Shown here: positions 1-8,371 of the stretch, in pieces
How positions within the stretch are numbered: the stretch's first letter is position 1
How the letters are laid out: every line of letters starts with the position of its first letter
Source of the DNA: Variovorax paradoxus
Lineage (GTDB): Bacteria > Pseudomonadota > Gammaproteobacteria > Burkholderiales > Burkholderiaceae_C
Direction of reading: 5' to 3'
DNA length: 64,000 nt
Assembly: GCF_009498455.1 (NCBI RefSeq)
Contig: NZ_CP045644.1
Coordinates: 3,475,001-3,539,000, forward strand
Translations under genes and position numbers: made by a program
Notes under the pieces: generated by a model
Told to the model about the DNA's origin: nothing
Database searches by the model: none
The model's input: only the letters and a program-made list of their open reading frames with translations

Positions 1-122
1 TGCGGCGCAACGCTCGCGGTCTGCAGCTCCCAGGGCTCGCGCACGTCGAGCAGCACGGGGGCGGCGTCGGCGTCCTGGGCGAACCAGGCGGCCAGGTCGG
101 CGGGGCGGACTTGATCGATCAT
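1..122 (-). CDS. Rhodanese-like domain protein (N-terminal part only)
   Basis: Forty codons are visible before the gene runs off the left edge. It starts at an ATG (complement of 120-122) 16 bases after the stop of the methyltransferase gene, so the two are probably co-transcribed. The visible protein begins MIDQVRPADLAAW and contains PVLLDVREPWE, the N-terminal half of a rhodanese domain (LLDVR.xxE). The active-site cysteine loop lies outside the window, so sulfurtransferase activity cannot be judged. Single-domain rhodaneses next to pcm-like and tolC genes are common in Comamonadaceae (family knowledge). Confidence 0.75.
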   Translation of the reverse strand, partial: MIDQVRPADLAAWFAQDADAAPVLLDVREPWELQTASVAP

Positions 123-138
123 GGGCTGGGCCGCTCGA

Positions 139-816
139 TCAGAACGCGAAGCGCGAAGGCTCGGGGAAGTTCAGCAGGCGCGGCGCCACGGTGTCCCAGG
201 GCTGGATCGTGTCCCACTTGCTTTCGCTGGTGCGGGTCACGAAGTGGGCGCGCATCATGGGCTCTTCGCCAACGATCGCCGACAGGCGACCGCCGACCTT
301 GAGCGAACCGAGCAGGTTCTGCGGAATGCGTGCGACCGAGCCGCTGAGCACGATCACGTCGAAGCTCGGGCCGCTGGCCAGCGGCACGGCGCCGTCGGCG
401 TGGCGCACTTCGACGTTGGTCACGCCGTTCTGGCGCAGCGTCTCGGCGGCACGGGCGGCCAGCACGGGGTTGATTTCGAGCGACAGCACCTGGGCGGCGC
501 GGGCGCCGAGCAGGGCGGCCATGAAGCCGGAGCCGGTGCCGATCTCGAGCACCGATTCGTGCTTCTGGATGTGCAGGTCCTGCAGGGTGCGGGCTTCGAC
601 CTTGGGCGACAGCATGAATTCGCCGGGCACCGAGCCGTCGAGCAGCGGCAGTTCCATGTCGAAGAAGGACAGCGTGCGGTGTTCGTCGGGCACGTAGTCT
701 TCGCGGTGAATCTCGGCCAGCAGCTCGAGGATGTCCGACTCCAGCACGTCCCAGGGACGGATCTGCTGTTCGATCATGTTGAAGCGCAAGCGCTCGAGGG
801 TGGGCGTGGGGTTCAT
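139..816 (-). CDS. pcm: Protein-L-isoaspartate O-methyltransferase family protein
   Basis: 225 residues. It carries a class I SAM-binding motif, VLEIGTGSGFM (about residues 89-99), preceded by PGEFMLSPKVEARTLQDL, the place where true Pcm enzymes have a GQTIS-type substrate loop. The family repairs isoaspartyl residues in damaged proteins using S-adenosylmethionine. The loop here diverges from the E. coli enzyme, so repair activity is likely but not certain. I chose the ATG at 816 (MNPTPTLERL) because the longer frame upstream encodes low-complexity sequence overlapping the TetR gene's end. A rhodanese gene follows 16 bases downstream. Confidence 0.8.
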   Translation of the reverse strand: MNPTPTLERLRFNMIEQQIRPWDVLESDILELLAEIHREDYVPDEHRTLSFFDMELPLLDGSVPGEFMLSPKVEARTLQDLHIQKHESVLEIGTGSGFMAALLGARAAQVLSLEINPVLAARAAETLRQNGVTNVEVRHADGAVPLASGPSFDVIVLSGSVARIPQNLLGSLKVGGRLSAIVGEEPMMRAHFVTRTSESKWDTIQPWDTVAPRLLNFPEPSRFAF

Positions 817-911
817 GGCGTGGCTTTCCTTGAAGGCTCTGGACGGGGACAAACCTTCAATTTTAGGTCGCACCGATGACGCCACCGCGCCAGTCGGCCA
901 TCCGGCGGCCG

Positions 912-1592
912 TCATGCGGGGCTCCCGGGGCGCACGCAGAGGCCGTTCAGCACGGTGTCGCACTGGGTGGCGATGAATTTTTCGGGGTCCAGCGGGCTCA
1001 CGCCGTCGACGCAGACCATGGCCGAATGCTTCCAGAGCATGAGGAACACCATGGGCGCGACCACCGAGTAGATGGCGTGGTCGATGTCCATCTGCACGAA
1101 CTCGCCGCGGTCGATGCCGCGCTGCAGGATGCGGCGCAGCAGGTCATGGCCGGGGCGCACCACCTGCTGGCGGTAGAACTCCGCCAGCTCGGGAAAATTG
1201 CCGCCTTCGCTCATCATCAGCTTGGTCAGGCCCGAGGCCTTGGTCAGGCCGACGCGCTCCCACCAGACGTTCATGCAGTAGCGCAGCATGTCGGCGGTGG
1301 TGCCCTCGAAGGCCTCGAATTCGGCGTTCCACTCCGTGAAACGGCCGCCGAGGTTTTCGACCACCACGGCCTTGAACAGCTCTTCCTTGCTCGGAAAGTA
1401 CAGAAAGAGGGTGCCCTTGGACACGCCGGCCCGCACTGCCACTTCTTCCGAGCGGGTGGCGGCAAAGCCTTTTTCGACGAACAGGTCGAGCGCCGCCGCC
1501 AGCAGTTCGCCCGGGCGCGCCTCTTTGCGCCGCGCGCGCTTGGAAGAAGGCAGCGGACAGAACTTGTCGACGAGGGAACGGGGGGACGGCAT
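912..1592 (-). CDS. TetR/AcrR family transcriptional regulator
   Basis: 226 residues. The N-terminal helix-turn-helix spans roughly residues 25-70 (LFVEKGFAATRSEEVAVRAGVSK split across the helices, then GTLFLYFPSKEELF), the standard TetR recognition-helix ending. The C-terminal ligand domain is unremarkable and suggests no ligand. The start at 1592 (MPSPRSLVDKF) is chosen because the promoter and an inverted-repeat operator lie immediately upstream; a start at 1655 would place them inside the gene. It is 95 bases upstream of the pcm-like gene on the same strand and probably autoregulates. Confidence 0.88.
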   Translation of the reverse strand: MPSPRSLVDKFCPLPSSKRARRKEARPGELLAAALDLFVEKGFAATRSEEVAVRAGVSKGTLFLYFPSKEELFKAVVVENLGGRFTEWNAEFEAFEGTTADMLRYCMNVWWERVGLTKASGLTKLMMSEGGNFPELAEFYRQQVVRPGHDLLRRILQRGIDRGEFVQMDIDHAIYSVVAPMVFLMLWKHSAMVCVDGVSPLDPEKFIATQCDTVLNGLCVRPGSPA

Positions 1593-1602
1593 GGTGTTAA
1601 TG

Positions 1603-1645
1603 ACTGACGGGTTAGTAATGTAGTGACCGGCATCCGGCCCGTCAA
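1603..1645 (-). promoter_or_regulatory. Promoter and operator of the TetR gene
   Basis: On the minus strand a -35 TTGACG (1640-1645) and a -10 TACATT (1617-1622) are separated by exactly 17 bases. Directly downstream lies ACTGAC-GG-GTTAGT (1603-1616), an inverted repeat with one mismatch per arm pair, 11 bases before the start codon. A repressor bound there would block RNA polymerase, so autorepression by the adjacent TetR protein is the simplest reading. The divergent msrA gene starts at 1698 and could be affected too. Confidence 0.6.
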
Positions 1646-1697
1646 GCCGCGACAATACCGGTCCCCCGCTTTTTCCAACCCCACCCGGAGCCGCGCC

Positions 1698-2249
1698 ATG
1701 TCTTCTTCACCGTCGCCCACCGAAACCATCGTGCTCGGCGGAGGCTGTTTCTGGTGCACCGAGGCGGTGTTCGACCGGGTTCAAGGCGTGCTCGACGTCG
1801 AGTCGGGCTACTGCAACGGCCAGACGGTGAACCCGACCTACGAGCAGATCTGCACCGGCCGCACCGGCCATGCCGAGGTCGTGAAGCTCGAATTCGACCC
1901 GGCGCAGATCAGCCTGCGCGAGCTGCTCGAGATCTTCTTCGTGGTGCACGACCCCACCACGCTCAACCGCCAGGGCAACGACGTCGGCACGCAGTACCGC
2001 AGCGGCATCTACACCTCGAGCGACGCGCAGAAAGAAGTGGCCGAGGCGGTGATCCGCGAGATCGAGGCCAGCAAGACCTACGGCGCACCCGTGGTGACCG
2101 AAGTGGCGCCGCTGGCCAACTACTCGACGGCCGAGGCTTACCACCAGGACTACTTCCTGAACCACCCGAACCAGGGCTATTGCGCGTTCGTGGTCGGCCC
2201 GAAGGTCGAGAAGTTCCAGAAGACCTTCGCATCGCGCGTCAAGGCCTGA
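1698..2249 (+). CDS. msrA: Peptide-methionine (S)-S-oxide reductase MsrA
   Basis: 183 residues, normal for MsrA. The signature GCFWC sits at residues 16-20 with catalytic Cys17; the family patterns TGHAEVV, HDPTTLNRQGNDVG and QYRSGIY follow. A C-terminal Cys162 (GYCAF) is the likely resolving cysteine. The enzyme reduces the S-epimer of methionine sulfoxide in oxidised proteins, with thioredoxin as reductant. The start at 1698 has a CGGAG ribosome site at 1686-1690; an earlier in-frame start has none and would add unconserved residues. It diverges from the TetR gene. Confidence 0.95.
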   Translation: MSSSPSPTETIVLGGGCFWCTEAVFDRVQGVLDVESGYCNGQTVNPTYEQICTGRTGHAEVVKLEFDPAQISLRELLEIFFVVHDPTTLNRQGNDVGTQYRSGIYTSSDAQKEVAEAVIREIEASKTYGAPVVTEVAPLANYSTAEAYHQDYFLNHPNQGYCAFVVGPKVEKFQKTFASRVKA

Positions 2250-2301
2250 GTCTCTTTCTTCACGCCCCGTGTCCGCCGTCCTCCGCCAGACCCCGACCCG
2301 C

Positions 2302-2664
2302 ATGACGCGCACCACGCGCGCGCTCGTCGTCGCGCTGGCGTTCGCGCTCTGGTTCGCGGGCACGATGGGGCTGATGCACCGGTCGCTGCACGTGCCGGGC
2401 CTTCCGGCTGCCGCAGCGGCGGCGACGGCACAGGCCGAGCACCGGCACGGCACCGGCCACACGCTGGCCAGCCTGTTCGGCGTGCACGACGACGCCGACT
2501 GCCGCCTGTACGACCAGCTCGCGCATGGCGCGGGCGCGCCCGGCGTGCCGCTGGTGGTGCTGCCGATGCTGCTGCCGGCGGCCACGTTTGCTTATCTGCA
2601 GGGCGAAGCCATCGCCCGCTGGGTCGCGCTCTTCGACGCGCGCGGCCCGCCTTCCACTCGCTGA
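2302..2664 (+). CDS. Small His-rich membrane-anchored or exported protein upstream of TonB receptor
   Basis: About 120 residues from the ATG at 2302; a GTG at 2269 is an alternative start. A hydrophobic N-terminal segment (RALVVALAFALWFAGTMG) is a signal or anchor. The middle carries HRHGTGH and HDDADCRLYDQLAHG, putative metal-binding His/Cys/Asp residues. A second hydrophobic stretch (VPLVVLPMLLPAATF) follows. It resembles the DUF2946-like small proteins often found next to metal-related TonB receptors, but I cannot assign it firmly. It lies 84 bases upstream of the receptor on the same strand, suggesting co-expression and a role in metal handling (inference). Confidence 0.6.
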   Translation: MTRTTRALVVALAFALWFAGTMGLMHRSLHVPGLPAAAAAATAQAEHRHGTGHTLASLFGVHDDADCRLYDQLAHGAGAPGVPLVVLPMLLPAATFAYLQGEAIARWVALFDARGPPSTR

Positions 2665-2748
2665 ATCCCCTGTGTTCCGGTTGCTGCACCTGCCTTCGGC
2701 GGGTGAGGGCGGCCGGTCGTTCCCCGATTCAACGAGTGTTCTTTTTTC

Positions 2749-4848
2749 ATGACCCCCCACTTCCGTCGCAACGCCATCGGCGCTGCCGTTCTTTCGCTCG
2801 CCTCGGTGGCGAGCCTGGCCCAGACCGCCGACACCACTGCCGCCCCTGCTGCCGCTGACCCCTCCAGCCTGCGCGAGGTCACCGTCACCGGCAACCCGCT
2901 GGGCGCGAGCGACCTGATTGCGCCGACCACCTCGCTGTCGGGCGACCGGCTGCTGCTGCGCTCCGAATCGACACTCGGCGAAACGCTGAACAACCTGCCC
3001 GGCGTGAGCAGCAGCTACTTCGGCCCCAACGCCAGCCGCCCCAGCATCCGCGGGCAGGACGGCGACCGCATCCGCATCCTGCAGAACGGCGGCGGCGCGC
3101 CCGACGCTTCGGCGCTGAGCTACGACCACGCCGTGCCCGTCGATGCGCTGGTGACCGAGCGCATCGAGGTGCTGCGCGGCCCGTCGGCGCTGCAGTACGG
3201 CGGCAGCGCCGTGGGCGGCGTGGTCAACGTGATCGACAACCGCATCCCGACCGAGCCCATCAACGGCTTCGGCGGCCGTGCCGAGCTGGGCTTTGCCAGC
3301 GGCAACAAGGAAAAGAGCGGCGGTGTGCTGCTCGAAGGCGGCAACGACCGCTTCGCCCTGCACGTCGACACCTTCAACCGCGATTCGAAAGACGTGTCGG
3401 TGCCGATCGACCTCGAATGCAGCAAGCCCGGGCGCCTGTCGCTCGCGCGCCGCATCTGCAACTCGCAGAACCAGGCAAACGGCGGCGCGGTCGGCGGCAC
3501 GCTGTTCTTCAGCCAGGGCTGGATCGGCGCCTCGGCCAGCACCTACCGCAGCAACTACGGCACCGTGGCCGAGGACGAGGTGACCATCGGCATGAAGTCC
3601 GACCGCTACGCGCTGGAAGGCGAATGGCGCCCGGGCGGCTTCATCCGCAGCATCCACGCCAAGGTGAGCCGCACCGACTACCGCCACACCGAGTTCGAAG
3701 GCGCCGAAGCTGGCACCACCTTCTCGAACCTGAGCAACGACCTGCGCATCGAGGCGCGGCACGAAAAGATCGGCAACCTCGAAGGCCTGGTCGGCTTCAG
3801 CCGCGAGACCAACCGCTTCGCCGCCGACGGCGCGGAGGCCTTTGCGCCGCACAGCCGCACGCGCTCCAACGCGCTGTTCCTGCACGAAGAGCTCGGCACC
3901 TCGTGGGGCCGCCTGAGCTTCGGCGCGCGCACCGAGAAGGTCACGGTGCGCTCGTTGGGCTACCCCGATGACCTGTCGGTGACGCGCTTCGCCGTCGGCG
4001 AGCGCACCTTCAACCCGCACAGCGCGGCGTTCGGTGCGCTGGTCAACCTCACGCCGCAGTGGCAGCTGACCTCGAACCTGGCCTACACCGAGCGCGCACC
4101 GAAGGACTACGAACTGCTCGCCAACGGCCCGCACGTGGCGACCGCAGCCTGGGAGGTCGGCGACCCGAACCTGGGCAAGGAAAAGTCCACCGGCTTCGAC
4201 CTGGGCGCGCAGTGGAAGTCGGGCCCGAACACGGCCCGCGTGAACGCGTATGTCACGCGCTTTCGCAACTACATCGGCCTGACCGCATCGGGCCGCACGC
4301 TCGATGAAGAAGGCCAGGTCGTCACCGACCCCGAGGCCGTCGACACGCTGGCCGAGTACCGCTACGGCGGCATGCGCGCACGCTTCACCGGCATCGAGGC
4401 CAACGGCAACCTGCGGCTGCTGGGCGCCGACGGCTTCGCGCGCATGGCCGACGCGGGCACGCTCGACCTCGAATGGCGCGGCGACATCGTGCGCGCCAAG
4501 AACCTCGACACCGGCGAGCCGCTGCCGCGCATCGCACCGCTGCGCCTGGGCGCCACGCTGGCCTACGGCAACGGGCCGTGGACCGGGCGCGTCGGCTTCG
4601 ACTACAACGCCGCGCAGCGCCGGGTGCCCGACGTGGGCGCGCGCGAGACGGACGCGTACACGCTGTGGAACGCGTCCATCAGCTACCGCATGAAGGTGCA
4701 GCGCGCCAACCTCACCTGGTACGCGCGCATGGACAACATCGGGAACAAGCTGGCGTACACGCCGACGTCGATCCTGACGACGACGGTGTTCCCGAAGGCG
4801 CCGCTGCCGGGGCGCTCGCTGAAGGTGGGGTTGCGCGTCACGTTCTGA
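2749..4848 (+). CDS. TonB-dependent outer-membrane receptor, ZnuD-like
   Basis: 699 residues. The signal peptide ends near residue 25 (SLAQ), followed by EVTVTGNP (43-50) as TonB-box/plug start. Plug motifs SRPSIRGQDGDRIRIL (about 96-111) and RIEVLRGPSALQYGG (138-152) precede the 22-strand barrel, which ends in a terminal aromatic (RVTF). A paired-cysteine loop, Cys224 and Cys237, lies in an extracellular region, and several exposed His residues follow. The sequence style (SRTDYRHTEFEG) recalls ZnuD zinc receptors. The His-rich partner upstream supports a transition metal rather than a siderophore, but the substrate is inferred. Confidence 0.85.
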   Translation: MTPHFRRNAIGAAVLSLASVASLAQTADTTAAPAAADPSSLREVTVTGNPLGASDLIAPTTSLSGDRLLLRSESTLGETLNNLPGVSSSYFGPNASRPSIRGQDGDRIRILQNGGGAPDASALSYDHAVPVDALVTERIEVLRGPSALQYGGSAVGGVVNVIDNRIPTEPINGFGGRAELGFASGNKEKSGGVLLEGGNDRFALHVDTFNRDSKDVSVPIDLECSKPGRLSLARRICNSQNQANGGAVGGTLFFSQGWIGASASTYRSNYGTVAEDEVTIGMKSDRYALEGEWRPGGFIRSIHAKVSRTDYRHTEFEGAEAGTTFSNLSNDLRIEARHEKIGNLEGLVGFSRETNRFAADGAEAFAPHSRTRSNALFLHEELGTSWGRLSFGARTEKVTVRSLGYPDDLSVTRFAVGERTFNPHSAAFGALVNLTPQWQLTSNLAYTERAPKDYELLANGPHVATAAWEVGDPNLGKEKSTGFDLGAQWKSGPNTARVNAYVTRFRNYIGLTASGRTLDEEGQVVTDPEAVDTLAEYRYGGMRARFTGIEANGNLRLLGADGFARMADAGTLDLEWRGDIVRAKNLDTGEPLPRIAPLRLGATLAYGNGPWTGRVGFDYNAAQRRVPDVGARETDAYTLWNASISYRMKVQRANLTWYARMDNIGNKLAYTPTSILTTTVFPKAPLPGRSLKVGLRVTF

Positions 4849-4860
4849 TCGCGGTGTTTC

Positions 4861-4976
4861 TCCCTCCCCCGCTGGGGGAGGGCAGGGGTGGGGGCAGGCG
4901 GCCTGTGATGAGGCAATGGCTTTCGCAAGCGCCGCGTGCCCCCATCCCAACCTTCCCCCAGAGGGGGAAGGAGCAA
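4861..4976 (+). repeat. Two inverted copies of a dispersed C-rich/G-rich repeat
   Basis: Copy 1 (4861-4896) reads TCCCTCCCCCGCTGGGGGAG, then GGCAGGGGTGGGGGCA. Copy 2 (about 4937-4976) is the same unit inverted (TGCCCCCATCCCAACC, then TTCCCCCAGAGGGGGAAGG). Each contains a short hairpin (CCTCCCCC/GGGGGAGG type) that could act as a terminator or RNA-processing site downstream of the receptor gene. A third copy lies at 50948-50984. The G-runs of copy 1 also fit a quadruplex-forming pattern. Confidence 0.7.
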
Positions 4977-5011
4977 GGCAATCGCAGAAATCGCTCGGCT
5001 ATCCTCGCCGG

Positions 5012-5959
5012 GTGAATTCCTTCGTCATCTCCTCGCTCTTTCCCGTCGTCCTTCTCATCGCTGCCGGCTACCTCGCCGGACGGCGCCGATGGATCGGTGG
5101 CAATGCGGTGAAAGACCTGTCGAACCTCATCTTTTTGCTGCTCGCGCCCGCGCTGCTGTTCCGTGCCATGAGCACGGTGCACGTGCAGGAGTTGAGCCTC
5201 AAGCCCGTGGCTGCGTATTTCATCGCCTCGGGCCTGCTGTTCGCGGGCACGCTCGCGTGGCGCGGCTTCAACCGCACGGGCGCGGTGCTCGCGCTGGCCA
5301 ACACCTACAGCAACACCGTGATGATCGGCATCGCGCTGATCGGCCTGGCCTACGGCGAGGCCGGCATGGTGGTGCTGCTCACGCTGATCTCGCTGCATTC
5401 GCTCGTGCTCATGACCAGCGCCACCGTGGTGCTCGAGCTGGCCGTCGCGCGCGAACATGCGGTGAGCGGGGCGGAGCGCCGCTCCATGGCGCGCACCGTG
5501 CTGCGTGCGCTGCGCAACGCCATCATTCATCCGGTGCCGTTGCCGATCATTGCGGGCCTGCTGTTCGCGCAGACGGGGCTCGTGATGCCCGAGGTGATCG
5601 ACAAGCCGATCCAGCTGCTCGGCCAGGCCTTCGGGCCGGTCGCGCTGGTGATGGTGGGCATCACGCTCGCGCTCACGCCCATCGGGCGCCACTGGCGCGG
5701 CGCGCTGGTGCAGGCGCTGGTGAAGAACCTCGTGCACCCGCTGCTGGTGGCCCTCATCGGCTGGCTGCTGGGCGTGCGCGGCATTCCGCTCACCGTGATG
5801 GTGGTGGCCGCAGCCTTGCCGATCGGCGCCAACGTGTTCCTGTTCTCGCAGCGCTACCGCAGCGCCGAAGACCTGGTCACGGCCAGCGTCGCTGTGTCGA
5901 CTGTGTTGGCACTTGGCACGCTCACGCTCGTGATGGTCTGGGTGCAGTGGTTGCCCTGA
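5012..5959 (+). CDS. AEC (auxin efflux carrier) family permease
   Basis: 315 residues with about ten hydrophobic helices spread over the whole length, typical of AEC transporters. N-terminal LFPVVLLIAAGYLAGRR and the mid-protein pattern NTVMIGIALIGLAYGE match the family; the C-terminal half repeats the inverted five-helix unit (ALPIGANVFLFSQRY). AEC proteins export or import small organic acids such as malate; no substrate can be read here. The start is a GTG at 5012 because earlier in-frame codons are within the repeat element. No obvious operon partner. Confidence 0.82.
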   Translation: MNSFVISSLFPVVLLIAAGYLAGRRRWIGGNAVKDLSNLIFLLLAPALLFRAMSTVHVQELSLKPVAAYFIASGLLFAGTLAWRGFNRTGAVLALANTYSNTVMIGIALIGLAYGEAGMVVLLTLISLHSLVLMTSATVVLELAVAREHAVSGAERRSMARTVLRALRNAIIHPVPLPIIAGLLFAQTGLVMPEVIDKPIQLLGQAFGPVALVMVGITLALTPIGRHWRGALVQALVKNLVHPLLVALIGWLLGVRGIPLTVMVVAAALPIGANVFLFSQRYRSAEDLVTASVAVSTVLALGTLTLVMVWVQWLP

Positions 5960-6092
5960 CGGCCCCCATTTCCCAAGCGCTTTTCGCGAACTTTTGCCCG
6001 ACTGGGCGACAGCGGTAGCCCTATGCCGTTTGGCAGGGCTGGCCGTTTGGTGGGCTGGCGGGCGGCGTTCGCGCCCCTACATTTGCCGGCTG

Positions 6093-6470
6093 ATGACGAT
6101 CTACCCGGCGCGCGTTTCGCCCCTTGCCCTTGCAGTGACGGCGGTGGTCGCGACGGTGATCGCGCTGCACGGCGCGCGCGCCCATGCGGCGGGCGAGGCC
6201 AAGCCGTGTCGCACGCCGTGTCTGGCGGTTCCCAAACCGGCTGAGGCACCGCAGGCCAAGGAAGCGGAGCCCAAGCCAGCCGTCGTGCGGCCCGCGCCGA
6301 AGCCGCGACCGCAGATCACCGCCACCGCTGCCCCGGCGCCCGAGGCGCATCGCGAGCCCGCCGAGCGACGCCCCGTGCCATCGAAACGCTGCAGCGAAAT
6401 CAACATGCGCGCCGCCGTCGGCGAGCCGCTGTCGGACCAGGACATGACCATTTTGAGGAGCCAGTGCTGA
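6093..6470 (+). CDS. Exported Pro/Ala/Lys-rich small protein
   Basis: 125 residues. An N-terminal hydrophobic signal (LALAVTAVVATVIALHGARAHA split) is followed by CRTPC, then a Pro-rich linker (KPAEAPQAKEAEPKPA and on to about residue 90), and a short conserved-looking tail CSEINMRAAVGEPLSDQD ending in SQC. The linker suggests a spacer spanning periplasm or peptidoglycan. Its stop overlaps the next start (TGATG at 6468-6472), so it is translationally coupled to the OmpA-type lipoprotein. I know no function for it. Confidence 0.7.
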   Translation: MTIYPARVSPLALAVTAVVATVIALHGARAHAAGEAKPCRTPCLAVPKPAEAPQAKEAEPKPAVVRPAPKPRPQITATAAPAPEAHREPAERRPVPSKRCSEINMRAAVGEPLSDQDMTILRSQC

Positions 6471-7681
6471 TGACCACGAAGACGAACACCACCGTCCCCC
6501 GAATCTTGTGGCGCGTGCTGGTGCTGTGTACCGCCGCGCTGCTGGCCACTGCCTGCGCGCACCGCCTCGCGCCCAGCAGCGCCATGCCCTTCGACCAGGC
6601 CGTCACGCAGGCGGTCGACGACCTCATGGTGCAGACCCAGAAACTGCCGGCCTTCCTGGCCAAGGTGGAGTCGACGCTGTCGCAGCGCCGCATCGTGATC
6701 GACCCGCTGCTCGAAGGCGCCAGCGGCCAGCAGACCGAGGTGACGCGCGTGGCCGAGCAGCGCATCGTGCAGCGCATGCAGGCGCAGTTCAAGCAGTTCA
6801 CCGTGACGCCGTTCAACGCCAACGAGATCGGCAACGCGCAGTACGTGCTCAACGGCACGCTGGTGCGCGACAAGGACGCCTCGGGCGCGCCTTACCGGCT
6901 GAACCTCGCGATGACCGAGATCAAGAGCGGCATGGTGATCGCGCAGTCGGTGACGCGCATCAGCGATGCGTCGCTCGACACGCGGCCCACCGCCTTCTTC
7001 CGCGACAGCCCAGTCAATGGCAAGGACCGCGGCGTGGAGGGCTACATCCGCACTGCCGAGACGCCGGCCGGGCAGGCCGCCGATGCGCTCTACCTGGAGC
7101 GCCTGCCGACCGCCACCGTGCTGCAGGAAGCCACCGTCGCCTACGAGGCCGGCCGCATGAGCGAGGCCCTGAGCCGCTACGAGGCCGCGTCGAAACGCGC
7201 CGACGGACAGCAGCTGCGCATCTACAGCGGCCTGTACCTCACGCAGTCGCAGCTGGGCCGCACGGCCGATGCCGAGCGCACCTTCGGCACGCTGGCGCGG
7301 CTGGGGCTCGAGAGCAACAACCTGAGCGTCAAGTTCCTGTTCAAGCCGGGCTCGACCGACTTCCTGGCCGACCCGAAGATCAGCGCGGCCTACCCGATGT
7401 GGCTGCGCCAGATCGCGCGGCAGGCGGCGCAGATCGACTCGTGCGTGGTGGTCACGGGCCACACGAGCCGCACGGGCTCGGAGGCGGTCAACGAGCGGCT
7501 GTCGCTGCAGCGCGCGACCAGCGTCAAGGCGCGGCTGGTGGGCGAGGCGCCGCCGCTGTCGAAGAAGCTGCGCGAAGCCGGCATGGGCTTTCGCGAGAAC
7601 ATCGTCGGCACGGGCGCCGACGATGCGAGCGACGCGCTGGACCGGCGCGTCGAGTTCAAGGTCGCGACTTGCGAGGCTTGA
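6470..7681 (+). CDS. OmpA-family lipoprotein
   Basis: 403 residues. The N-terminus has a hydrophobic signal ending LLATAC, a plausible though imperfect lipobox with Cys24. The middle (about 60-190) resembles FlgO-type outer-membrane proteins (RVAEQRIVQRM, YVLNGTLVRD), followed by a TPR-like stretch (EAGRMSEALSRYEAA). The C-terminal 110 residues form an OmpA-like peptidoglycan-binding domain (VKFLFKPGSTDFLAD, VVVTGHTSRTGS, NERLSLQRA, DRRVEFKV). The start at 6470 has GAGGAG at 6455-6460. A role in envelope anchoring with the Pro-rich protein is an inference. Confidence 0.82.
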   Translation: MTTKTNTTVPRILWRVLVLCTAALLATACAHRLAPSSAMPFDQAVTQAVDDLMVQTQKLPAFLAKVESTLSQRRIVIDPLLEGASGQQTEVTRVAEQRIVQRMQAQFKQFTVTPFNANEIGNAQYVLNGTLVRDKDASGAPYRLNLAMTEIKSGMVIAQSVTRISDASLDTRPTAFFRDSPVNGKDRGVEGYIRTAETPAGQAADALYLERLPTATVLQEATVAYEAGRMSEALSRYEAASKRADGQQLRIYSGLYLTQSQLGRTADAERTFGTLARLGLESNNLSVKFLFKPGSTDFLADPKISAAYPMWLRQIARQAAQIDSCVVVTGHTSRTGSEAVNERLSLQRATSVKARLVGEAPPLSKKLREAGMGFRENIVGTGADDASDALDRRVEFKVATCEA

Positions 7682-7688
7682 GGCGCGC

Positions 7689-8342
7689 TCAGGGAGCCAG
7701 GCGTTCGCGCATCCAGTCCGCACCTTCGAGCCGGTAGCGCAGCCGGTCGTGCAGCCGGCTCTTGCGGCCCTGCCAGAACTCCCAGCGGTCGGGCACCAGC
7801 CGGAAGCCGCCCCAGTGCGGCGGACGCGGCGGCGAGAGCAGGTGCCTGGCGGCGTACACGGCGGCGTTCTTCACCAGCACGTCGCGCCCGCTGATCACTT
7901 CGCTCTGCGGGCTGGCCCAGGCGCCGATGCGTGAATCGAGCGGGCGGCTGGCGTAGTAGGTGTCGCTCTCCTCGGCGCTGACCCTTTCGACGCGACCCTC
8001 GATTCGCACCACGCGCTCCAGCTCGACCCAGTGGAACTGCAGCGAGGCATACGGGTTGCCCGACAGCTCGCGGCCCTTGCGGCTGTCGTAATTGGTGTAC
8101 CAGACGATGCCGCGCGCGTCGTAGCCCTTGATGAGCACGATGCGGCTGGACGGCCGCAGGTCGCTGCCCACGGTGCACAGCGTCATCGCGTTGGGCTCGG
8201 GAATCTGCGCGCCGATGGCCTCGGTGAGCCAGCGCTCGAACTGCTGGAGCGGGTCGGCGGCGCTGCGGGTCTCGTCGAGCTCGGCGCGCTCGTAGCTCTT
8301 GCGCAGCGCGGCCAGCGCGTCTTTGGAAAGCGGAGAAGTCAT
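7689..8342 (-). CDS. pdxH: Pyridoxamine 5'-phosphate oxidase
   Basis: 217 residues, the usual PdxH length. Family patterns are clear: RSYERAEL-like N-terminus ([11 protein letters not shown]), [52 protein letters not shown] and the C-terminal [22 protein letters not shown] with the substrate-binding Arg/His residues. It oxidises pyridoxamine or pyridoxine phosphate to pyridoxal phosphate using FMN and oxygen. The ATG at 8342 is chosen over an upstream codon. It converges with the lipoprotein gene, leaving 7 bases. Confidence 0.95.
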   Translation of the reverse strand: MTSPLSKDALAALRKSYERAELDETRSAADPLQQFERWLTEAIGAQIPEPNAMTLCTVGSDLRPSSRIVLIKGYDARGIVWYTNYDSRKGRELSGNPYASLQFHWVELERVVRIEGRVERVSAEESDTYYASRPLDSRIGAWASPQSEVISGRDVLVKNAAVYAARHLLSPPRPPHWGGFRLVPDRWEFWQGRKSRLHDRLRYRLEGADWMRERLAP

Positions 8343-8371
8343 GCCGGGATTGTTGCGCACATACTCGGCCC

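Noticed and set aside
2260..4950. Long minus-strand frame opposite the TonB receptor
   Set aside because: Mirror of receptor codons, rich in Arg/Val/Ala/Gln, no motif or start context.
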